A DNA stretch of 64,000 bases, taken from contig OX578144.1 in the NCBI GenBank assembly GCA_951213105.1, positions 85,449,015-85,513,014 on the forward strand, read 5' to 3'. Positions 56,091 through 64,000 of the stretch are shown piece after piece (within the stretch, counting starts at the first letter, position 1; the number at the start of each line of letters is the position of its first letter). This DNA comes from Amaurobius ferox (Eukaryota; Arthropoda; Arachnida; Araneae; Amaurobiidae). The notes below the pieces were generated by a model that saw only the letters and a list, made by a program, of their open reading frames with translations, ran no database searches and had not been told where the DNA came from. A program made the position numbers and the translations under genes.

Positions 56091-58588
56091 ATAGATTGCT
56101 AAACACAACAAACACTGACATCATTGCACCGTCGAGACCAACCTGCTTCTCAGGTGCCAATGGCTCATTCATAGACTTTGTCCTAACGAGAAACATAGAA
56201 TACGCTCACACAATTGATACCCTGGATGAATTCGACTCGGATCATCTACCGGTACTGGTGACATTCGATTTGAACACTCCCCTTCCAGCCTCTCTGGGAC
56301 AAGAGAGGGTGAACTGGAACGTATTCAAAAGAGCACTTTTCGAGCCGCATTTAGCAGTACCCAACATTATGAGCACGGCGGATATTGACTCTGCCACGCA
56401 CACACTCACAACAGAAATCAGGAGAGCTATTGAATCTGCCACAACACATCGTGAGTCACCAAATATGCCCACACTTTCCCACCATGTCAAACAATTAGTT
56501 AGGCAAAGGAACAGAATGCGTAAGACATGGCAGGCTAATAGAGACCCTACCCTCAAAAGGGAGCTTAACAGACTCACGTGGAAAGTCAGGGATAAAATTG
56601 TCGCAGAAAAGCAGCAACAGTATAAAGAGTTAATTGAATCCCTTAGCTCGGAAGACGTATCGCTCTGGCAATTCGCTAAAAGACTCAGAAAACCTCAAAT
56701 TAAACTCCCGCCACTAATAGATGGCGCTAATATTGCGTACTTAGACGAAGAAAAGGCAGAGGCGCTTGCTAGGCATTACGAAAAGTAATTTGAACCAAAC
56801 CACGATCTAATGTGTCAGGACACCCTAAGAATGGTTAGGCAAACTCTAAACAATTTCAGGAACTCCCCGGTCACGGCTGAGATTAACCCAGCCACCCCGC
56901 AAGAAATAGTAGAGATTATCAAAAACCTTAAAAACCGTAAAAGCCCAGGGCACGACAAAATCAGGAATATCGCGGTAAAAAACCTACCCTTAAATATAAT
57001 ATTTTACTTGACCATCTTAATAAATAAAATACTAGAACTAAATTATTTCCCCAAAGAATGGAAGGAAGCGATAATTATAGCGATCCATAAACCTGGTGAG
57101 GATGCCTCAATTCCAGCCAACTACAGACCAATCAGTTTGTTGCCGACACTTAGTAAAATTACTGAGAAAATAATTCTTAAGAGACTGAACACGCACCTTA
57201 GTGAGAATGACATTATCATTCCGGAGCAGTTTGGATTTCGGCCAAAACACTCCACCACTCATCAATTGCTGAGAGTGGTAGAGTACATTTCTTCTTTCAC
57301 AGCTGCGATTTTTCTTGACATAAAAAAAGCCTTTGATAAAGTGTGGCACTGTGGATTAGCTTACAAATTGATCACTCTAAAAGTCCCTGACGCACTTCTC
57401 AAACTTTTAATTTCATACCTAAATAACAGACACTTTCAAGTCAGAGTAAAAAATAACTTATCTACACCCAAGCTCATTAAAAGTAGTGTACCGCAAGGAT
57501 CCGTCCTGGGCCCGACACTCTTTAACATATATCTAAATGACATTCCCAGGACCCCAGACACGGAGCTGGCACTCTATGCAGACGACAGCGCGATACTTGC
57601 AAAACACCCTTACGTCTCAGTAATGCACAGACAGCTACAACAACACTTAGACATACTCCAAACATGGCTGGAAAAATGGCGAATAAAATTAAATCCCAAT
57701 AAATGTCATTGGATTTATTTCTCAAGAAAACGTAAACCTCCGCCTCCTCTGTACATAAACAACCATGCCCTAAAAGCGGAAAAATCTACTAAATACCTAG
57801 GTGTAACGATAGACTCCCACCTAACTTGGAAACTGCACGTAACGAACATAATCAAAAAAGCGTATATAACCATAGGAGCCTTATACCCAATGATAGGAAA
57901 CGGAAATCTAAGTTATCAAAATAAACTCCTAATTTATAAATCGGTCATCTGCCCGGGAATGCTGTATGCAGCACCCGTATGGGGATATGCCTGTAAAACT
58001 ACCATAGACTTATTAGAGACAAGACAAAACAAAACCCTAAGGATTATAAGGAAAGCCCCTAGATACTTAAGAAACTCGGTAATTAGGAAAGACTTCAAAA
58101 TAAAAACTGTTAGAGCCCAAATCAAAAAGCTAGCGCTTAAATTCTACAAAAATCTGCCATCTGTCCCAAATGAACTATTATTTAATCTGCATGACTATGA
58201 TCATCGCAAGGCTAAATCTCGTAAGAGACCCCGCTCGGTACTTAACTTTGATATTCGGTACTAGGAACGTCCCACCTTAATCAGTTGATATTAACGAAAA
58301 CTCGCGATCTTTGGTTTTCTACAAAATGTTTAAAATCCTAAACTGCTAAAATGCTAGGTTACCCTCAGATCTGCATCAACCCCCCAAACTGCTTAAACTC
58401 TTAATGTGCAACAAACTGCCACACTAGGAGCTAGGACAAATAATAAAAACAGTAAATCAAAAACCTCGAACCTCCAACTATGGACCAATGAAATAATGTC
58501 ACAGTATGAAGATAAGAACCACACCTAGAGATCGGAGATTAAAGGCGCTTCGCGCCTGGTGCTCTGTTCTGGACGAAACTCTATGAAG
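56091..58588 (+). mobile_element. Jockey-clade LINE, 5'-truncated
   Basis: About 2.5 kb bounded by 12-bp target duplications. It starts inside the endonuclease domain of ORF2, so ORF1, the promoter and most of the endonuclease are absent, as expected from incomplete reverse transcription. The 3' UTR (58265-58588) holds CTAGGAGCTAGGACAAATAA and, near its end, GGCGCTTCGCGCC (a five-pair hairpin), TGGTGCTCTGT and a short tail with no poly(A). The same 3' UTR is seen at 31140-31442. Confidence 0.85.
56096..58264 (+). pseudogene. Jockey-type ORF2: endonuclease C-terminus plus reverse transcriptase, one in-frame stop
   Basis: The frame is open from the truncation point except for one TAA at 56786-56788, between LARHYEK and FEPNHD. 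Both halves (56096-56788 and 56810-58264) share the same frame, so a single nonsense change explains the split. The first half has TCFSGANGSFIDFVLTRN and SDHLPV (56237-56254), the last blocks of the APE-type endonuclease. The second has NYRPISLLPTLSKITEKI, the QFGFRPKHSTTHQL block, FLDIKKAFDKVWH (catalytic Asp), SSVPQGSVLGPTLFNIYLND, the YADD box at 57575-57586 and KYLGVTID. The C-terminus ends in a basic RKAKSRKRPRSVLNF. The Jockey clade is inferred from these blocks; CR1-like is less likely. Confidence 0.85.
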
Positions 58589-58600
58589 AATATCAACTGC
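58589..58600 (+). repeat. LINE target-site duplication, right (12 bp)
   Basis: AATATCAACTGC, matching 56079-56090. Confidence 0.8.
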
Positions 58601-59319
58601 TCCGAAACAAAACACAGCTTTTAATGTAAAAGCAATCCGGACAAGGGCTAACGAAAATCCGGTACAGGCACGAAGGAAAAGAGAGCTTTTCTCTCAGCAA
58701 AACACCAAATGCTCATGGCGCACAGAATGGCGACATGACAGTGTGGAGTTACAGCAATAATGTACCAATAATTATAATATGGCAAACGGTCGAAATATAT
58801 GCATTTTCAATGTTCAGATTTAACCAAGACCTCACATTAACCACGGTTTGACATCTAAAAGAATTAAGCCTTTATTACAAGAAATAAGAGATTAAATCAA
58901 CGAGTATTGTAAATTGATTAATTATTAATGGTTCTAATGATAATGTATGTAATAATAATTGAGTGTACATAAAATAAATATAATTATAAAGATAAATTGT
59001 GTACTTAATGATCAATGTGTTATATTTTCGCTGAGGTAAGTGAGCTCGCATTTATGGGGTAAATTTGGCAGATTATTGCGGCTACTACGGATATGTACTT
59101 ATTAAATAAAAATTTACACGGTATTTTGATGATGGACTACCTTCTTTTAAGTAAAATATTTATGCCACATTTTGGTAGCCGGGACGGTTTTAATGCTAAA
59201 TCTTGTGTGTCACTTGCGTTAGTAATGGGACCAACGTGATTACTCTGAACAGGATCATTCTTGAGATATTAAGGTGTTTGAAATTTTGGATAGCTTACGA
59301 TGTTTTTCACTATAGTTAT
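58601..59319. other. intergenic DNA, no gene seen
   Basis: AT-rich after about 58760, with no ORF or repeat recognised. GAGATATTAAGGTGTTTGAA near 59272 may be a further decayed piece of family A. Confidence 0.35.
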
Positions 59320-59772
59320 ATATGCTATTCGTTCAAAGTTCTTAAAATTTAGTATGTATATTACTTGGGAATTACCCTGGTGTTGATTATATTTTAGCAC
59401 GATTCGATAAAATTGTACGATTTTGTTTTTTGTTTTTTTCAAAATGTTCCGCAAGAACATCATCTGAAATATAAGACTAAGTGTTCTTAAAAGTACTTAT
59501 TAAACGCTTGTCTTATACGTAATATTTCAGGACAAAACGATAAAGACTGAATCTATTACTCTAGGATGAACCGTTTTCGAGATATTTAAGTTTTTGGAGT
59601 TTTGAGGAAGTTGCGACGTTATGAAATGCGTTAAGTTGCTCAATGATAAAGAAGACACATTGAAACTGCAAACTGGATTTATTAACAAGCAAATATCCGC
59701 GAAATTAAATTAAATTTAATGGATTATAAATGTGAGTCTGTGGTGAAAGTCATGTGCTGCCCACATTAGATT
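59320..59772 (+). mobile_element. family A repeat, copy A5 (5'-truncated, diverged)
   Basis: Family A 3' half: TTACTTGGGAATTACCCTGG, GTGTTGATTATATTTTAGCA, TTATTAAACGCTTGTCTTAT, ACTCTAGGATGAACCGTTTT, CGAGATATTTAAG. It ends GGTGAAAGTCATGTGCTGCC, CACATTAGATT. More diverged than the other copies. Confidence 0.6.
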
Positions 59773-60886
59773 GCATAATTTACTGTGTTTTTTATAAATT
59801 TATTTTAAAATCGCGCAGTATCTCAATAATGGCTTATTGTATCTGCACTATTCATTTTCTAATAGCAGAAACACATATTAAATACATATTTTTAAAAATA
59901 TTTTTGAACGTCCTGATTTTATAACTGTCTCCAAAACATTCGAGCAAACATCTCCAAAAGCAATAGGGTTCCAATATTCATCGATGGTAATAATCGTACA
60001 AAATTAGGTTCGAATTTGTCCGTGGAACACACACACGCAAATAAATCCTAAAAATATTGGATACGAGTTTAGGCATGTTTGAAACGCGCTCTTTAGTGGG
60101 AAAACTCGGCTCCGTTACAATATTTTTTGTACATACAAGAAAAGGTTCCAGTTGTTAATAGTTTTACTTCTGAGATAACGTGGTTTAGAGATATTATACC
60201 GACAAGTGTAGTACCTTTGTAAATGCTCAGTGTATTTAATAACCGAATATTTCTCAAATACTGGAAAATTTATTTTTAATTATGCTCTGCGTGTTGCCAA
60301 AACCGAGAAATTAAATTTTTCCTATGAACCAGAGTTGAAAAAAACCCTTTCTTTATATATAAACGAAAAACTGTGGTTTGAATCTTGGTTAAAACCATAG
60401 CTTAAATTTAAAAAAAATTGCTTAAATAACAAAGAAAAGAAGAACATGAATAAAGCTAAGATTTAAACCATGGGCTTTAAACCAACCAATTCTGATATGA
60501 ATCCAAAAACGTTCAAGCTGTTTTTCTTTGATTAATATTGTAAAATGTAAGACGAGTTGCAGTATTGTAAGACGAGTTGCAATATGATTTTGTTTTCAGA
60601 ATCAGTCTGAAAAGTTGTACTTAACAAGCTCTTGAACTCAATTAAGTAGACCCCCTTTTCTGGAAACCCTGACATATGCTATAACTGACACTTTTCAATT
60701 TCACACTTCCAATACCTTCAAGCAACGATATAGCGAAAATGTATCCACTTTTGTATTTTCTCCCAATGCAATTCACTTTCGTTTTATATATGTTTTTATT
60801 TTCCCCCTTGCAGCTAAAGAACTTTCTTCAGACAGAATCACTCCTTTTCCTTTAGTTCTGAAAAAATAGGTAAAATAATTCGTCAC
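59773..60886. other. intergenic DNA with a family C-related fragment
   Basis: No gene. At about 59990-60145 (minus), AATATTGTAACGGAGCCGAG then GCGCGTTTCAAACATGCCTA parallels the family C start. GTAAGACGAGTTGCARTA is a direct 17-bp duplication at 60549-60583. Confidence 0.35.
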
Positions 60887-61143
60887 AGTCTAAAATTTAA
60901 ATTTTGATAAATTGAGTGATAACGGTTTAAAATTTAAATTTTGATATATTGAGGGATAACGGTTTAAAATTTACATTTCCATATATTGAGCAATAAGAGT
61001 TTAAAATTTAAATTTTGATATATTGAGGATAACAGTTTAAAATTTTAATTTTGATATATTGAGGGATAACGGTTTAAAATTTAAACTTTGATGTATTGAG
61101 GAATAACCATTTAAAATTTAAATTTTGATATATTGAGAGATAT
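60887..61143 (+). repeat. 37-bp minisatellite, about seven copies
   Basis: The unit starts GGTTTAAAATTTAAATTTTG and continues ATATATTGAGGGATAAC. Copies begin near 60887, 60924, 60961, 60998, 61034, 61071 and 61108, all 36-37 bp long. Most differ at only a few positions. AAATTTAAATTT makes each unit partly self-complementary. Confidence 0.85.
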
Positions 61144-61419
61144 TGCTTTGGGAAATATAAATGAGCAAGTAACTGTTTTCGATGTGTACCTACCTACATG
61201 CATGAAAATATGTGGAACAAATTGAGCAATTAATTCCAAATTAATTCCATTTATTATAAAAACAGAACAACATTAATTTTGTCGTTTCAATCGAGAAAAA
61301 CAATTTAAACATTGCAGGGTATATATATATTTTTTAATTTAAGTTATACTTTTTTTAAATCCTAATGATTTGCAGTCAACTGTATAGTATAGTGTGTAAT
61401 GTTATACTACATTAGAGAA
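61144..61419. other. AT-rich spacer
   Basis: No gene or repeat recognised apart from a short TA run at 61320. Confidence 0.35.
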
Positions 61420-62135
61420 CGGTAGTGTTGTCAGAAAAATTAACTGGCATGTATCTCAACTCGACTTTCTCACACCAGAATCCAGTTTTTTTTTCAAATT
61501 TGACAAGAAAAAAATTGATAAATCGGTATCTTGGGTCCAAATGCATACAACTCTAGCGTATTATCCTTCACTTTAAAGGGTAATATGCTTTAAATTTCAT
61601 TTTGAAAAAATATTTCGAATGAAATCCCACTTGATAATGTACCCCCGGGGGCTAACTGTGTCTTAAGAGAAGATAATGACGTCATGGACAAATGAATGAG
61701 TATTGCGGATATTTTCACAACAATGATTGAAACTATTAAGTCTGATGATCACTAATCCATACATAAACTCTTTTATGCATGATTATGTCAAATTTTGTCC
61801 GATGTTGCCATGTTCAAAATTACAAATTAAAAAATTATAAAAAATTCAAAGTTTTCACTCGAATTTAAAAAAAAATATATATATATAGTTCTAGATTTTG
61901 CTATTACAACGCTGGGTCTCAAATTTCGTGAAAATCCAATACTATTTGTGGCCGTTATCGTAAGGAATCGATTGCATACATACATACATACAGACATGTA
62001 GACAGACAGACGGAAAAATGTTTCAATACGCCTTCAGGAGGTTTTATACATATATTGGGATCAAAATCTCGAATTCGAAAATTTTCTTAAAACAATACAT
62101 TATACTCTACTACATAATATGAGAAAGTACAAATT
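61420..62135 (-). mobile_element. family D repeat, copy D2
   Basis: On the minus strand the start is GTACTTTCTCATATTATGTA, TAATGTATTGTTTTAAGAAA, ATTTTCGAATTCGAGATTTT, then a CTGT array near 62005, CATAAAAGAGTTTATGTATG, TCAATCATTGTTGTGAAAAT and TGACGTCATTA. These blocks match D1 in order. Non-coding. Confidence 0.5.
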
Positions 62136-64000
62136 GTGTGTGCAGGGAGAGTGTAACGAAATATATTTTTTCCCATTTCTCAAAATATCATTTCTACGAA
62201 TTCTAATGTTCTAATAGATTCCAAGTAATTTCAGGCCCCCAAAATTCCCCTTCGGAAATGCCAACTCGGGTCAAAGATGTGAAAACTTTAGAAAAATTGG
62301 TTATGATATGTTCTGTGAAATATTTAATGATTTTATGAATAATTTATGAATAAAGGGATATCTTAAAAGCATTAAACATGCGTAATTGAGTAGATTTAGA
62401 TCAGACAATGATTGAAGACGTGTTGCTGCTCGTACGTATATATTCGTAGTCAGAATACGGTCTAGTGACGTTGCATAACTAAAACAATATACTGTAATAA
62501 AACAGTACAATATAATGTAAAATATGCATGAGCATCTTTATGTAATATCTGATTAATCTGAATATATGCATGTGAGATTAAATTTGTGCAGATGTTTAAT
62601 TTTCAACAATTAATGTGGGCTACTATTTAAGTGTGACTATTTATGTGGTGTTAAATAATTAGGGAACAAGATGATTTCATTTTTGTTAATATCTGATAAC
62701 TATTGCTCGATGTCTTAAACCTAACCTACCTATTTTCTGCAGCTGTATACGGAACATGTTGGGTAATTACGCTCCACTGTAAGATAATTTAATTAGTGGA
62801 GTACACATAAAGTACACATAATGTTACTTACCATCTATATCTATTACGCTTATTTACGAAGGTATATTCCGCGATAGAAAGCTAATTATCATTTGCCATA
62901 TGGTAATGATTTTATTATTTATTACATTGTTTAAAACAGAAAGATGAAGGGGAAGCTCTATGGCCTTATAAACTTCATCAAAACTTTTTATTTACTTCGC
63001 TAAATTGTATTATTCGATGCATGGGTGTCGGAAACAAAATGATGATATGCTGTTTTATACAAGCTTTTTAGCGTTTCTAATTGATTTCGAGATGACTTTA
63101 TGACCTGAAATTAGTTATATATGTAATCACGTATGTATAAGTGCAAATGAAACTGTTGATAAGGCTATTTAAAGAAAAACATTGAGAAATAAATCTTATA
63201 GACTTTGAAGGACCGAACAAAATATTGAAAATAGTTTTAGGCAAAGAGGAAACGCAAAACTCATAGTCAATTAAATGGTAATTTCAGAGTCCAAACGTTA
63301 AAAGTTTTAGATATGTCTGGAGATGCTCTGCATGAGCAAAGCTAGTATATTTAATACTTATACTTAAATTTTACAGTTAAATGTAGTTATAGCTTAGTAA
63401 TACAGGTCGTAGAGTATTTTGAGTTGCAATGCCCAACAATAAATAAGTTTAAATTTTGTTAAAGTATTATTTAATTATTTGATCATTATATCAAATCTGG
63501 GTTCTTTCATTAGAGCATTTACAATACTATATAAAAAAATCAAAATATACTTAACATTAGATTTACCTACTAAAACATAAGAAATATGTCGCACTAAATA
63601 TTCAACTGGTTAATTGTACTAAATATTGTCTCTTTTCATTTCAGAGTTGCTACAATTAAACTTTCGTTAAATTAAACTTTCAATTAAACTTTCGGTTGTA
63701 ATTATGCTACCAGTCTAAAAGCAGAACTATTTCGATCTCATTGGAGCTCATCAGTATTATATTAATTATAACATAATAAATGGTATAAATACTTGATATT
63801 TTCGTGAATTTGAGAACATCTGCTGTACTAGTTGATATGCAGAAACTGGTTACATGGTACGTAATGACTTCCTTGATCAGAGGCAGCAATTATAATTGCC
63901 ACAGATACAAATATTATTGTAGCAAATATACATATATCTTACAGCTTCAAAGTATTTCAAATCCTGCTATGAGGACATTTTAATGAGCTTTTATAATTAT
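62136..64000. other. AT-rich intergenic DNA, no gene seen
   Basis: No supported gene. Small ORFs at 62301-62510 and 63707-63889 (minus) match nothing I know. A short direct repeat TAAACTTTCGTTAAATTAAA / TAAACTTTCAATTAAACTTT lies at 63656-63690. Confidence 0.4.

Noticed and set aside
56107..58125. Minus-strand ORFs overlapping the Jockey ORF2 (for example 56242-56577, 57522-57725)
   Set aside because: Antisense shadows of the reverse transcriptase frame.

Overview
This is a stretch of AT-rich nuclear DNA from an invertebrate animal, most plausibly an arthropod. It is dominated by transposable elements, and I recognise no host protein-coding gene with exons. The retroelement types (a Naiad-type Penelope-like element, a Jockey-type LINE, a Charlie-like hAT) and the density of microsatellite-bearing repeats would fit a spider or other chelicerate, but the species is inference only.

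The most notable element is an apparently intact Penelope-like retroelement ORF at 49772-52480. Its GIY-YIG endonuclease lies N-terminal to the reverse transcriptase, followed by a Cys/His cluster and then the RT (GIPQGG, YLDD), with nothing C-terminal. This is the permuted order described for the Naiad/Chlamys clade. A decayed Penelope-like element at about 29440-31625 has the canonical order, RT then C-terminal GIY-YIG, so both architectures occur in one window. Several sites carry a CTGANGA...GAAAC core resembling hammerhead ribozymes. Four belong to a related module of about 120 bp, one of them in the tail of the canonical element and another just upstream of the Naiad ORF.

Other classified elements are: a 5'-truncated Jockey LINE at 56091-58588 with a 12-bp target duplication and one in-frame stop, plus a short relative at 30887-31442 inside the canonical Penelope copy; a decayed hAT transposon at 39535-41877 with matching termini and an 8-bp duplication; a Ty3/Gypsy integrase end with polypurine tract and LTR at 15894-16710; tRNA-derived SINE-like sequences; and a TGAC-rich MITE candidate at 19354-19731.

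Much of the rest is made of four short non-coding families that I call A, B, C and D (0.7-1.3 kb). They share a layout: a hairpin at the start whose arm recurs just before the other end. For A, B and C I can also see a terminal hairpin at that other end. A and B copies are nested in each other reciprocally (B in A at 6551-7852; A in B at 13592-14405), and three A copies lie head-to-tail at 1294-3720. Minisatellites (37 bp x 7, 36 bp x 3), microsatellites and low-complexity intergenic DNA fill the remainder.

The elements do not form a gene pathway. The window reads as a layered insertion record in which only the Naiad-type ORF still looks coding-competent. Family boundaries were judged by eye and are approximate.
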